Of a DNA stretch of 64,000 nt, positions 53,593-62,754 are shown piece after piece. The position numbers and the translations under genes were made by a program. The notes beneath the pieces are model-generated. The model was not told the DNA's origin. It was given only the letters and a program-made list of their open reading frames with translations, and did not search any database. Position 1 is the stretch's first letter. Every line of letters starts with the position of its first letter. This stretch comes from Rhizobium sp. RM (GTDB taxonomy: Bacteria; Pseudomonadota; Alphaproteobacteria; Rhizobiales; Rhizobiaceae): positions 992,001 to 1,056,000 of the forward strand of contig NZ_JACAWV010000022.1 in the NCBI RefSeq assembly GCF_013390595.1, given 5' to 3'.

Positions 53593-54414
53593 ATGCGTCT
53601 GAAAATCACCCATACGACAGAATATGTCTATGACGAGCCAATGCCTTATGCCTTGCAAAGGTTGCGGCTGACACCGCAGACCGGCCCTTGCCAGAAGGTC
53701 GAGGATTGGGCTGTCGCAGTCGATGGCGCGACCGTCGAAGTGACCTATGACGACCATTTCGGCAACAGGGTCTCTCTGGTGGAAACCGAAGGTCCACAGC
53801 AACAGGTCAAGGTAATTGCAAGCGGCGTTGTCGAAACCGAAGACAAGGCCGGTGTCTACGGTTACCATATCGGCAATGCACCACTCTGGCTTTTTCTGCG
53901 CGAAACACCACGCACCAAGCCGGGAAAGCTCATTCGCGAGCTGGTCAAGGTGAGCAATGGCGAGAGCGAACTGGCGCGTCTGCACGACCTGATGGAAAAC
54001 ATCCATCGCAAGGTCGAATATGTTCCTGGCGCAACAGACCCGGAAACAACCGCTGAACTGGCGCTGGAAACCGGCAAGGGTGTGTGCCAGGACCACACGC
54101 ATATTCTCGTGTCTGCGGCGCGCTTGATCGGCCTGCCTGCCCGTTACGTTTCCGGTTATCTGATGATGGAGGACGTGGCAGAGCAGACTGCGACCCATGC
54201 CTGGGCGGAGGTGCACCTGGAGGGACTTGGCTGGGTCGGTTTCGACGCTGCCAACAACATCTGCCCCGACGACCGATATGTGCGCATCGCATCCGGCCTG
54301 TGCTACCGCGATTGCGCGCCTGTATCCGGCATGCGGATCGGCCAGGCCGGCGAAACCCTCAACGTCTCGGTAACCGTCCAGCAATCGCAGAGCCAGAGCC
54401 AATCACAAAGCTGA
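53593..54414 (+). CDS. Transglutaminase-like protein of the ATP-grasp/alpha-E cassette
   Basis: A 273-aa protein: N-terminal beta domain (MRLKITHTTEYVYDEPMPYA, PF08379 type) followed by a transglutaminase core with Cys165 in GKGVCQDHTHIL, His202 in THAWAEV and Asp218 in VGFDAANN. The family is thought to act as a peptidase or amide-forming enzyme on small peptides. The C terminus ends in a Gln-Ser repeat (residues 263-273, five QS units after VSVTVQ), encoded by a near-repeat DNA tract. No signal peptide is present, so it acts in the cytoplasm. Linked to a methyltransferase 13 bp downstream. Confidence 0.88.
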   Translation: MRLKITHTTEYVYDEPMPYALQRLRLTPQTGPCQKVEDWAVAVDGATVEVTYDDHFGNRVSLVETEGPQQQVKVIASGVVETEDKAGVYGYHIGNAPLWLFLRETPRTKPGKLIRELVKVSNGESELARLHDLMENIHRKVEYVPGATDPETTAELALETGKGVCQDHTHILVSAARLIGLPARYVSGYLMMEDVAEQTATHAWAEVHLEGLGWVGFDAANNICPDDRYVRIASGLCYRDCAPVSGMRIGQAGETLNVSVTVQQSQSQSQSQS

Positions 54415-54427
54415 CGGTGATAAAACA

Positions 54428-55024
54428 GTGACGGGCAAGGACGACGAAACAATCGGCTTTTACAAGCAAAATGCCGATGCCTATACGTCGGCAATGCGCA
54501 ACGCGAACATTCTGTATCTCGAGCCGTTTCTCCAAAAGCTGCCGCCTGGCGCAACGATCCTTGAACTTGGCTGCGGTAGCGGCCAGGACAGCGCTTTCAT
54601 GCTTGAAAGAGGCTTTGACGTTCATCCGACAGATGGCACACCGGCAATAGTCGCGGCGGCCCAGGCAAGACTGGGTGTTCCCGTCAGGCAACTGTTCTTT
54701 GATGAACTGGATGACGAGGAGCGATATGAGGGCATCTGGGCAAATGCCTGCCTGTTGCACGCGCCTCGCCCCTCGCTGTCAGGAATCCTAGGCCGTATTC
54801 ACCATGCCCTGAAGCCGCGCGGCGTTTTCCATGCAAGTTTCAAGGCGGGTGAAACGGACGGCCGCGACCGGTTCGGTCGGTATTTCAATTATCCAACGCA
54901 AGAATGGCTGACGGAAACCTACATGCTGCATGGCTGGCAGGAGCTGGCGATCGAAACACGGCAAGGCAGCGGCTATGACAAAGAGCCGACCGAATGGCTC
55001 CATATCACGGCCATCAAGGCATAA
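54428..55024 (+). CDS. Class I SAM-dependent methyltransferase
   Basis: A 198-aa protein with the seven-strand methyltransferase fold: motif I ILELGCGSGQDS (about 40-51), then VHPTDGTPAIVAAAQ, and LKPRGVFHASFK. The substrate is unknown; the acceptor-binding part resembles neither DNA nor rRNA methylases. It starts at GTG, 13 bp after the transglutaminase gene, and is the last gene of the ATP-grasp cassette. This suggests it methylates the cassette product, which is inference. Confidence 0.8.
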   Translation: MTGKDDETIGFYKQNADAYTSAMRNANILYLEPFLQKLPPGATILELGCGSGQDSAFMLERGFDVHPTDGTPAIVAAAQARLGVPVRQLFFDELDDEERYEGIWANACLLHAPRPSLSGILGRIHHALKPRGVFHASFKAGETDGRDRFGRYFNYPTQEWLTETYMLHGWQELAIETRQGSGYDKEPTEWLHITAIKA

Positions 55025-55040
55025 TCTAATCAGCCTACTA

Positions 55041-55802
55041 TCATGACAAGACACCGCCCGGCTTGTGCCGATGCGCATGAGATCCTCCAGGAATAGCCGG
55101 CACTCGGCCGTCACGGATACGTCCTACCCGCGCATTCATCCAGTGTCGTATGAAGAATGAATAGAGCAGGCGTTTTACCCCGTGGAACGCCTGTTTGTGT
55201 TGCCGATAAAAGGCATCAGGACTGTTGAACGGGCCAAGATCCTGATTGATTCCAGTCTTCTGGATATAGGTGCTGCGCCCGGTCCATGTGACGGCGGGTG
55301 CGTCAAGACAATCCGTTCCCGCGCCATAACCACACAAGGATGAGCCCTGCTCCGCAAAATGCGTTTGCAGGCTTTTCAAAAACCGCGCGTCGAGAATAAA
55401 GCCTTCCAGTTCGATCCATCGATCTTCGAACCAGATCTCGACCCAACTGTGCAGAATGCTGTCAGGCGCGATGCCGTAGACGATTTCGGGCACGATACCC
55501 CGCTGCAATCCCTTGTGGATCGTGAAGCCGTGCAGACGGCATGGAATTTCCAAAGCGCGCAGAAGTGCCATCAGCAAAACGGCCTTGGTATTGCATTGCC
55601 CATAGCCGTCGGCAAGCACAGCCGTGGCAGGAATATCGTCTGCCCGATTGTAACCGAAGGCGACATCGTTTCTTACGAAGTCATAGGCCGCACCAATGCG
55701 CTCGAACGGCGACAACATGGCCCATCCTCTTGCGGCAAGAAGCGCCTGTATGCTGTGCGAGCGATAATTCAACAACGGCGTTTCTACCAGATAAGCCTTC
55801 AC
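55041..55802 (-). CDS. Second transglutaminase-fold protein
   Basis: A 253-aa protein with Cys70 in GYGQCNTKAVLL, His118 in ILHSWVEIWF, and WIELEGF where Glu133 stands where Asp is usual for transglutaminase-like enzymes. No signal peptide. GGAGG lies 7 nt before GTG at 55802; an ATG reading from 55853 is possible. It is convergent with the methyltransferase (16 bp gap) and divergent from the VOC gene. It may share substrates with the cassette transglutaminase. Confidence 0.72.
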   Translation of the reverse strand: MKAYLVETPLLNYRSHSIQALLAARGWAMLSPFERIGAAYDFVRNDVAFGYNRADDIPATAVLADGYGQCNTKAVLLMALLRALEIPCRLHGFTIHKGLQRGIVPEIVYGIAPDSILHSWVEIWFEDRWIELEGFILDARFLKSLQTHFAEQGSSLCGYGAGTDCLDAPAVTWTGRSTYIQKTGINQDLGPFNSPDAFYRQHKQAFHGVKRLLYSFFIRHWMNARVGRIRDGRVPAIPGGSHAHRHKPGGVLS

Positions 55803-55947
55803 CTCTTTGCCTCCATGAACGCCGCCTCCATCACTTGCGACAATGGCTAGCATCTATAGCGACTAGAGGTTCAAGCCCCTTCTCAACAAAATGGTAGACG
55901 TCGTGATGAAAGGCAGTGAGACTGGCAGGAATGCAGGGAGAAAGACA

Positions 55948-56373
55948 ATGAAGCCACTCGGCGGCATTATGGAGACAGCCATCTACGCCGATGATCTGGA
56001 GGCCGCCGAGCAGTTTTATGGTGAGGTTTTCGGACTTGAAATGGTCAGGAGACTTCCGGGACAGTTCGTGTTTTTCCGTTGTGGGCAACAGATGTTGCTG
56101 ATCTTCGACCCGGAGAAATCCCGCAAGGCAGACGAGCACAATTCCATCCCGCGTCACGGTACGGCAGGTCAGGGACATTTCTGTTTTCGGGTAAAAGACA
56201 GTACGGAGGTCGATGCATGGCGCGATCATTTCATCGCGCTCGGCATTGCTGTCGAACATTACCATCGCTGGGGCAATGACAGCCGGTCGGTCTACATCCG
56301 CGACCCCGCAGGAAATTCGGTCGAGGTGGGCGAAGGACGACTTTGGGGCTTCGACGGAATGCCCCCCTCATAA
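55948..56373 (+). CDS. VOC (glyoxalase/dioxygenase) family protein
   Basis: A 141-aa single-domain vicinal oxygen chelate protein. ETAIYADDLEAAEQFYGEVFGLE, split over about 9-31, FRCGQQMLLIF and SRSVYIRDPAGNSVEV are the usual beta-alpha-beta-beta-beta units, with His in GQGHFCFRV and Glu in NSVEV as likely metal ligands. Specificity (glyoxalase, fosfomycin-type, extradiol) cannot be decided. AGGGAGA 6 nt upstream supports the ATG at 55948. Its stop overlaps the gguC terminator. Confidence 0.85.
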   Translation: MKPLGGIMETAIYADDLEAAEQFYGEVFGLEMVRRLPGQFVFFRCGQQMLLIFDPEKSRKADEHNSIPRHGTAGQGHFCFRVKDSTEVDAWRDHFIALGIAVEHYHRWGNDSRSVYIRDPAGNSVEVGEGRLWGFDGMPPS

Positions 56374-56402
56374 AAAAGCCCCGCCTGTTTCCAGCCGGGG
56401 CC
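56372..56402 (-). terminator. Terminator of gguC
   Basis: On the minus strand GCCCCG (56396-56401) pairs with CGGGGC (56378-56383), with some inner pairing, and six T follow at 56377-56372. It lies 22 bp past the gguC stop and touches the VOC stop codon. Confidence 0.85.
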
Positions 56403-56423
56403 CTGATCGTTCATTCCACCAGA

Positions 56424-57425
56424 TCAGATCTGACGGACGGCAATCTCTTCTTCCGCATCGACGGCAAGCGGGTTTTTCAGCGCCAGGCCAAAACCAGCGG
56501 CTTCGATTTCGAATACGTCGCCCGCCTCCGGCTTCACGCCATCTGCGAAGGAAAGCGTTGCAGTGCCGAACATGTGGACATGCACGTCGCCCGGTGCACG
56601 GAACAATCCATATTTGAAATGGTGATATTCGAGGTTTGCGAAGGTGTGGGACATGTTGTCTTCACCCGAAACGAACGGCTTTTCGAAAATCACCTTGTCG
56701 CCACGACGAATGCGCGACGTACCGCGAATGTCCGAGGGCGGTGCGCCAACGCGGATTTCCGGGCCAAAGCTTGCCGGACGCAGCTTGGAATGCGCCAGAT
56801 AAAGGTAGTTGATCCGCTCGGTGACGTGGTCGGAGAACTCATTCGAAACAGCAAAGCCGATGCGGACCGGTTCGCCCTTGTCAGAGATAATGTAGATGCC
56901 AGCCATCTCAGGCTCTTCGCCACCGTCAAGCGCGAAGGATGGAGAGGTGAGCGCAGCACCAGGAGCGGCAGCAACGTAACCGTTGCCCTTATAGAACCAT
57001 TCCGGCTGAACGCCCTTTTCACCGGCCTTCGGCTTGCCGTTCTCGAGGCCCATGCGGAACATTTTCATGGAATCCGTCAGGCTTTCCTCGGCGGCTTCCG
57101 TCGTCTTCTTGTGCATGCTGTCACGCGTTGCGGCGGAGCCGAGATGCGTCAGACCCGTACCCGTCAAATGCAGATGCGCCGGGTCAGGATGCGTGATCGG
57201 CGGCAGAAAACGGCCTTCTGCATAGACCTTCTCAAGGTCGACAGTCTCGCCCAGACCATGCGCGGAAATGACATCCGCAAGGCTCTTGCCACCGTTGGCG
57301 GCTTCCATGGCAAGCGCATAAACGGATTCTGCGTTGTTGACGGCACGCGCTTCGCCGCCCTCTTCGCGAACTGCCACGACGATCTTGCCGCTGGTGTCCT
57401 TGATCTGTGAAATTAGCACGGTCAT
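56424..57425 (-). CDS. gguC: GguC, FAH-family protein
   Basis: A 333-aa protein of the AraD1/GguC type within the fumarylacetoacetate hydrolase superfamily (LTGTGLTHLGSAATRD; GNGYVAAAPGAALTSPSFALDGGEEPE in the middle; SHTFANLEYHHFKYGL). In Agrobacterium it is the last gene of the chvE-gguABC locus, and related AraD1 proteins act in pentonate or sugar acid catabolism, probably as a dehydratase. AGGAAGGA precedes the ATG. It is separated from gguB by 115 bp containing a stable hairpin, so expression may differ from gguAB. Confidence 0.92.
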   Translation of the reverse strand: MTVLISQIKDTSGKIVVAVREEGGEARAVNNAESVYALAMEAANGGKSLADVISAHGLGETVDLEKVYAEGRFLPPITHPDPAHLHLTGTGLTHLGSAATRDSMHKKTTEAAEESLTDSMKMFRMGLENGKPKAGEKGVQPEWFYKGNGYVAAAPGAALTSPSFALDGGEEPEMAGIYIISDKGEPVRIGFAVSNEFSDHVTERINYLYLAHSKLRPASFGPEIRVGAPPSDIRGTSRIRRGDKVIFEKPFVSGEDNMSHTFANLEYHHFKYGLFRAPGDVHVHMFGTATLSFADGVKPEAGDVFEIEAAGFGLALKNPLAVDAEEEIAVRQI

Positions 57426-57489
57426 TCCTTCCTAAGGCGCTTTACGCCTGTCTCTCAAACCTGCGGCGCAATGCGCCTGCATCTTATGA

Positions 57490-57519
57490 AAGTGGCCGGA
57501 ACCCGGCCACTTTTTTTGC
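57490..57519 (+). terminator. Hairpin in the gguB-gguC gap
   Basis: AAGTGGCCGG (57490-57499) pairs with CCGGCCACTT (57503-57512) followed by a T run on the plus strand. On the gguB-gguC transcript strand the T tract is short, so partial termination or processing is likely. Confidence 0.7.
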
Positions 57520-57540
57520 TTGCTATATCTAGCTGGACAA

Positions 57541-58737
57541 TCAGCCCTTGTTTTTGTTGTAGACGTCGAAGAACACGGCAGCGAGAAGCACGAGGCCCTT
57601 TACCATCTGCTGGAAATCGATGCCAAGACCGACGATCGACATGCCGTTGTTCATGACACCCATGATGAAGGCGCCGATAACCGCACCCGTGATCTTGCCG
57701 ACGCCGCCGGATGCAGAAGCACCGCCGATGAAGCAGGCCGCGATCACGTCCAGTTCGAAGCCAACACCGGCTTTCGGTGTCGCCGAGTTGAGGCGGGTTG
57801 CGATGATCATGCCAGCCAGGCCGGCAAGAACGCCCATGTTGATGAAGGTCAGGAAGTTCAGCCGCTCGGTATTGATACCGGAAAGCTTCGTCGCCTTTTC
57901 GTTGCCACCCAGCGCATAGATGCGGCGACCAATGGTGGTACGGCGCGTCACGAAGCTGTAGAGCACGATCAGAGCAATCATCACGATCAGAACGTTCGGC
58001 AGGCCACGATAGGTCGACAGCTGATAGCCGAGGAAAAGGATCGCAGCGGAGATGACGAGGTTCTGGGCGATGAAGAAGCCGAACGGCTCGACATCGATGC
58101 CGTGCTGTACGTTCACGGCACGACGACGCCAGGCCAGATAAAACAGAACGATCGGTGCGAGTACGGTCAGGATCATGGAGGTCGTGTTGAGACCCTCGAT
58201 ACCGCCGATATCAGGCAGGAAGCCGGTGCTGATGACCTGGAAATCGGCCGGGAACGGACCAATGTTCTTGCCGCCCAGCACGAAAAGCGTCAGGCCGCGG
58301 AACACCAGCATGCCCGCCAGCGTCACGATGAACGACGGGATGCGGTGATAGGCAACCCAATAGCCCTGCGCAGCACCGATGATGCCGCCGATGACAAGAC
58401 AAATGAGCGCCGCGAGGAACGGGTTCATGCCCCATTGCACCGTCAATATGGCGGCGATCGCGCCGACAAACGCAACAATCGAGCCCACCGAAAGATCAAT
58501 GTGCCCCGCGACGATGACGAGCAGCATGCCCAACGCCATGATGACGATGAACGAGTTCTGCAGAACGAGGTTGGTCAGGTTAACCGGGCGGAACAGAATG
58601 CCGCCGGTATAAAACTGGAAGAAAACCATGATGGCGACGAGCGCGATCAGCATGCCGTATTCGCGGATATTGGCGCGAATGTAGGACGACACGGAGATGA
58701 TGTTGCTTTCTTCTTTTGTTGTATTGGCCGAACTCAT
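57541..58737 (-). CDS. gguB: Sugar ABC transporter permease GguB
   Basis: A 398-aa permease of the ribose/galactose/xylose (MglC/XylH-like) type with about ten membrane helices ([20 protein letters not shown] region; [42 protein letters not shown]). The ATG at 58737 overlaps the gguA stop (ATGA); the frame extension to 58851 is within gguA and discarded. It imports the monosaccharides captured by ChvE. Confidence 0.96.
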   Translation of the reverse strand: MSSANTTKEESNIISVSSYIRANIREYGMLIALVAIMVFFQFYTGGILFRPVNLTNLVLQNSFIVIMALGMLLVIVAGHIDLSVGSIVAFVGAIAAILTVQWGMNPFLAALICLVIGGIIGAAQGYWVAYHRIPSFIVTLAGMLVFRGLTLFVLGGKNIGPFPADFQVISTGFLPDIGGIEGLNTTSMILTVLAPIVLFYLAWRRRAVNVQHGIDVEPFGFFIAQNLVISAAILFLGYQLSTYRGLPNVLIVMIALIVLYSFVTRRTTIGRRIYALGGNEKATKLSGINTERLNFLTFINMGVLAGLAGMIIATRLNSATPKAGVGFELDVIAACFIGGASASGGVGKITGAVIGAFIMGVMNNGMSIVGLGIDFQQMVKGLVLLAAVFFDVYNKNKG

Positions 58738-60272
58738 GAGTTCTTCTCCCCTGAGCGCATGATAGCGCGCATGATGCTTTCCTGGCTCGCCTCTCCCTTC
58801 GGCAGTTCGGCAACGATGCGGCCTTCGTTCATGACGTAGATGCGGTCGCAATTGCCGAGCAATTCTGGCATTTCCGATGAAATCATCAGAACGCCTTTGC
58901 CGTCGGCAGCGAGCTGGTTGATGATGGTGTAGATTTCGTATTTGGCACCGACGTCGATACCGCGCGTCGGTTCATCGAGGATCAGAACCTCGGGATTGGA
59001 GAACAGCCACTTCGACAGCACGACCTTCTGCTGGTTGCCGCCCGAAAGATTGACCGTCTCCTGGAAGATGCCCGAAGACCGGATGCGCAGGCGCGTGCGA
59101 AAATCGCTCGCCACCTTCATCTCCCTGATGTCATCGATAACCCCCGCATTGGAGACACCGGCCAGGTTGGCGAGTGTCGTGTTGTGCAGGATGTTGTCGT
59201 TCAACACCAGACCGAGATGCTTGCGGTCTTCCGTGACATAAGCGAGACCCGCATCGATTGCCTTGCGAACCGTACTGACGTCGACGGCCTTGCCGTCCAT
59301 CAGCACCTCGCCGGTGATCTTGTGGCCGTAGGACTTGCCGAACACGCTCATCGCGAATTCCGTGCGCCCCGCGCCCATCAGACCCGCGATGCCGACAACC
59401 TCGCCCTTGCGGACGGTGATGTTGATGTCGTGCAGCATCTGGCGGTCGCGGTGGTGCTGGTGATAGGCGTTCCAGTTCTTCACTTCGAGAATGGTTTCGC
59501 CAATCGGCACATCGCGTGGCGGATAACGATCTTCCAGATCGCGGCCCACCATGTTGCGGATGATGACGTCTTCGCTGATTTCTTCCTTATGACAGTCGAG
59601 CGTCTTCACGGTCATGCCGTCACGCAGCACGGTGATCTGGTCGGCCACCTTGCGCACTTCGTTCAGCTTGTGGGTGATGATGATCGACGTCATGCCCTGC
59701 TTGCGGAACTCCATAAGCAGGTTCAGCAACGCTTCGGAATCGGTTTCGTTGAGCGACGCCGTCGGCTCATCGAGAATGAGCAGCTTCACGCTCTTCGACA
59801 ACGCCTTGGCGATTTCGACGAGCTGCTGCTTGCCGACGCCAATGTCGGTGATGAGGGTTTCAGGCGATTCCTTCAACCCGACCTTCTTCAGAAGCTCGCG
59901 GGTGCGGTTGAACGTGGTCTGCCAGTTGATGACGCCGCTCGACGCAACTTCATTGCCGAGAAAGATGTTCTCAGCAATCGACAGCAGCGGCACGAGCGCC
60001 AGTTCCTGGTGAATGATGATGATGCCGATATCTTCGCTATCGTTGATCGCGCGAAAATTACGGACGGCGCCGTCGTAGTGAATTTCACCTTCATAGGTGC
60101 CCGCGGGATAAACACCGGAAAGGACCTTCATCAAAGTCGACTTTCCAGCGCCGTTCTCACCGACGAGTGCGTGGATCTCACCTTCCTTCACTTGGAGGTT
60201 GACGTTCTCAAGCGCTTTCACGCCTGGAAACGTCTTGGTGATGTTCCGCATTTCGAGAATGGTATTGGCCAT
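58734..60272 (-). CDS. gguA: Sugar ABC transporter ATP-binding protein GguA
   Basis: A 512-aa duplicated ATPase of the MglA/XylG type. First domain: Walker [10 protein letters not shown] (about 37-45), ABC signature and [10 protein letters not shown]; second domain: Walker A-like GLMGAGRTE and the second signature [13 protein letters not shown] followed by [15 protein letters not shown]. It powers uptake through GguB of sugars such as galactose, glucose, arabinose and xylose bound by ChvE. It follows chvE by 86 bp. Confidence 0.96.
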   Translation of the reverse strand: MANTILEMRNITKTFPGVKALENVNLQVKEGEIHALVGENGAGKSTLMKVLSGVYPAGTYEGEIHYDGAVRNFRAINDSEDIGIIIIHQELALVPLLSIAENIFLGNEVASSGVINWQTTFNRTRELLKKVGLKESPETLITDIGVGKQQLVEIAKALSKSVKLLILDEPTASLNETDSEALLNLLMEFRKQGMTSIIITHKLNEVRKVADQITVLRDGMTVKTLDCHKEEISEDVIIRNMVGRDLEDRYPPRDVPIGETILEVKNWNAYHQHHRDRQMLHDINITVRKGEVVGIAGLMGAGRTEFAMSVFGKSYGHKITGEVLMDGKAVDVSTVRKAIDAGLAYVTEDRKHLGLVLNDNILHNTTLANLAGVSNAGVIDDIREMKVASDFRTRLRIRSSGIFQETVNLSGGNQQKVVLSKWLFSNPEVLILDEPTRGIDVGAKYEIYTIINQLAADGKGVLMISSEMPELLGNCDRIYVMNEGRIVAELPKGEASQESIMRAIMRSGEKNS

Positions 60273-60358
60273 ATCGCAATCCAGCGCCCGATTAATTCCG
60301 GGGTTTTTATTTTTATGGAGAGCGGGGAAAGCTGCAAGCCTTCCCCGCGATTGTCAGA

Positions 60359-61423
60359 TTATTTCAGCTGGTCTTCGGTGTAGTAACCACCGTCAACAAG
60401 CACCTGCTTGTAGTTGTCCTTGGTCACGGCAACCGGCTTCAGCAGGTAGGACGGAACAACCTTGACGCCGTTTTCGTAGGTCTTGGTGTCGTTGACTTCA
60501 GGCTCTTTGCCTTCCATCAGCGCGTTGACCATGTTGACGGTAACCTTCGCCAGTTCGCGGGTATCCTTGAAGATGGTGGAGTACTGTTCGCCAGCGATGA
60601 TCGACTTGACGGACGGAACTTCAGCATCCTGACCGGAAACGACCGGCAGCGGCTGGTCCTTCGAGCCATAACCTACGCCCTTGAGCGAGGAGATGATGCC
60701 GATGGACAGACCGTCGTAAGGCGACAGAACAGCGTCGACCTTGGCGTCGGTGTAGTAAGCCGAAAGCAGGTTATCCATACGGGCCTGGGCCGTTGCCGGA
60801 TCCCAACGCAGCGTGCCAACCTTGTCCATGCCCGTCTGGCCGGACTTTACGACCAGCTTGCCGCTGTCGATGTAAGGCTGAAGAACGGACATAGCGCCAT
60901 CGTAGAAGAAGAAGGCGTTGTTGTCGTCCGGAGAACCGCCGAATAGTTCGATGTTGAACGGACCCTTGCCATCCTTGAGGCCGAGCTTGTCGACGATCGA
61001 AGTCGCCTGCAGAACGCCAACCTGGAAGTTGTCGAAGGTTGCGTAGTAGCTGACGTCGCCGCTGTTACGGATCAGGCGGTCATATGCGATGACCTTGATG
61101 CCCTGCTCGCCAGCCTGCTTGAGAACGTCCGAAAGCGTCGTTCCGTCGATCGAAGCAATAACCAGGACCTTTACGCCCTTGGTGACCATGTTTTCGATCT
61201 GCGAAAGCTGATTCGGGATATCGTCGTCTGCGTACTGCAGGTCCGTGGTGTAGCCAGCTTCCTGCAACTGCTTGACGATGTTGTTGCCGTCATCGATCCA
61301 GCGCGCGGAAGACTTGGTCGGCATGGCAATGCCAACGGCACCCTTGTCTTGTGCGAAAGCCGGCGCAGCAAACGATGCTGCACCGATGGCACAAGCCGCC
61401 AGCAACGAAATAATGGATTTCAT
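60359..61423 (-). CDS. chvE: Periplasmic sugar-binding protein ChvE
   Basis: A 354-aa periplasmic protein with a signal peptide ending FAAPAFA (cleavage about 24). The mature fold binds aldose monosaccharides, and sugar-bound ChvE in A. tumefaciens stimulates the VirA sensor and chemotaxis, linking plant wound sugars to virulence. Visible blocks are [21 protein letters not shown], broken here over about 29-49, [15 protein letters not shown] and [20 protein letters not shown] before the ATG at 61423 fixes the start; the frame reaches to 61603 without support. It heads the gguABC unit and is divergent from gbpR. Confidence 0.97.
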   Translation of the reverse strand: MKSIISLLAACAIGAASFAAPAFAQDKGAVGIAMPTKSSARWIDDGNNIVKQLQEAGYTTDLQYADDDIPNQLSQIENMVTKGVKVLVIASIDGTTLSDVLKQAGEQGIKVIAYDRLIRNSGDVSYYATFDNFQVGVLQATSIVDKLGLKDGKGPFNIELFGGSPDDNNAFFFYDGAMSVLQPYIDSGKLVVKSGQTGMDKVGTLRWDPATAQARMDNLLSAYYTDAKVDAVLSPYDGLSIGIISSLKGVGYGSKDQPLPVVSGQDAEVPSVKSIIAGEQYSTIFKDTRELAKVTVNMVNALMEGKEPEVNDTKTYENGVKVVPSYLLKPVAVTKDNYKQVLVDGGYYTEDQLK

Positions 61424-61624
61424 TAACTCTCTCCCTTGAACCCTTATCTCTGGCGCCCGCATGCTGCGGCGCACCACAAAATCCATGCCATGAAAGAGAG
61501 AAGCCGCCCGGTGGCTCAATCCTTTTCGCAAATGCGAAACAGGTCCACTTGCCGCTCCTCCCCGGCATTCCCGCAAACTGTTCCGAATCCATATAACTGT
61601 CAAATAGAATAAATCAGTTTACCT

Positions 61625-61640
61625 ATATCAATTTTGATAT
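61625..61640. promoter_or_regulatory. Dyad in the gbpR-chvE intergenic region
   Basis: ATATCAA-TT-TTGATAT at 61625-61640 is a 16-bp dyad with perfect 7-bp arms, and further AT-rich dyad symmetry (TATAT ... ATATA) follows to about 61652. It lies 42 bp before gbpR and about 200 bp before chvE, suiting GbpR binding. Confidence 0.6.
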
Positions 61641-61682
61641 ATTAAATCGATATAATAACCGAATGAGAGAAACAAAAAGCCG

Positions 61683-62729
61683 ATGAACAACCATAAAGAG
61701 TATGAGCATCCGCAAAATACTGAAGGGCTTTTTGTCTTCGAAGACAACCCCTTGTTGCGCGCCGGGCTGAAGATGAGCCATCTGCGCATGCTCGTGATGA
61801 TCGAAGAACACGGGCAGGTCAGTGCAGCCGCAGCAGCCATGAACATGACGCAACCGGCCGCTTCCCGCATGCTTTCAGAAATGGAAGCCATTGCCAAAAG
61901 CCCGCTCTGTCGACGCGCCTCGCGCGGCGTCGTTCTGACGAAATTCGGCGAGGCATTGGCAAAGAGAGCGCGCACAATCCTTCTGGAACTGCGTGAGGCA
62001 AGCCGCGAACTCAATCAGATGAAATCCGGAAGCGGCGGCTCCGTCTATATCGGTGCCGTCACAGCCCCGGCGATCAGTCTGGTGGTCCCGGCAATCCGCC
62101 GCGCCATGGACACTTATCCCGGCATTGAAATCAATGTGCAGGTGGAAAGCAGCAACATTCTGGCCCGGGAACTCCTGGCTGCCAGGCACGATTTCATTAT
62201 CGGCCGAATACCCGATGATCTCGACCCCAGCCTGTTCTCCATTTACGAAATCGGCATTGAGCGGGCCTGCCTGATCGTCCGCGAGGGGCATCCTTTGCTG
62301 AGCCGCAAACCGGTGGCACTGAAAGATCTCTCCGCCTATGACTGGGTCTTCCAGCCCCCCGGCGCGCTGTTGCGCAGGACCATGGAAGACGTCTTCCTTG
62401 CCCACGGTGTTGCCATGCCGCGCAACATTATCAACACGCCATCTGTCGTCCTGACACTCGCGCTCGTCTGCAACACCAACGCCATCGCTCCTATCGCTCT
62501 CGATATGGCCGAATTTGTTGCAGCGCAGCAGGCGCAGATCGGTAAAACACGGGTTTTGCCGACAGAATTTGACCTGAACGTCAAACCTTACAGCATCATA
62601 ACAACCAAAGGTCGTGTTTTGCCCCCTAGTGCGCGTCTCCTCTACGATCTCGTCCTTGAGGAGAGCCGCAAACTTGCAACCGAGGTGCAATTCCCGTCGA
62701 CAAGCCCGGCACAATCCTTCGTTGCTTGA
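61683..62729 (+). CDS. gbpR: LysR-type regulator GbpR
   Basis: A 348-aa LysR regulator, longer at the N terminus than usual. The helix-turn-helix is MSHLRMLVMIEEHGQVSAAAAAMNMTQPAASRML over about 31-64, and the C-terminal effector domain is complete. In Agrobacterium GbpR, divergent from chvE, activates chvE in response to sugars. The ATG at 61683 has a weak site; an internal Met at 31 would remove the extra segment. Ends 25 bp before a J-domain-like gene. Confidence 0.95.
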   Translation: MNNHKEYEHPQNTEGLFVFEDNPLLRAGLKMSHLRMLVMIEEHGQVSAAAAAMNMTQPAASRMLSEMEAIAKSPLCRRASRGVVLTKFGEALAKRARTILLELREASRELNQMKSGSGGSVYIGAVTAPAISLVVPAIRRAMDTYPGIEINVQVESSNILARELLAARHDFIIGRIPDDLDPSLFSIYEIGIERACLIVREGHPLLSRKPVALKDLSAYDWVFQPPGALLRRTMEDVFLAHGVAMPRNIINTPSVVLTLALVCNTNAIAPIALDMAEFVAAQQAQIGKTRVLPTEFDLNVKPYSIITTKGRVLPPSARLLYDLVLEESRKLATEVQFPSTSPAQSFVA

Positions 62730-62754
62730 ATGACGCCCGATAAGGAGTGGACGG

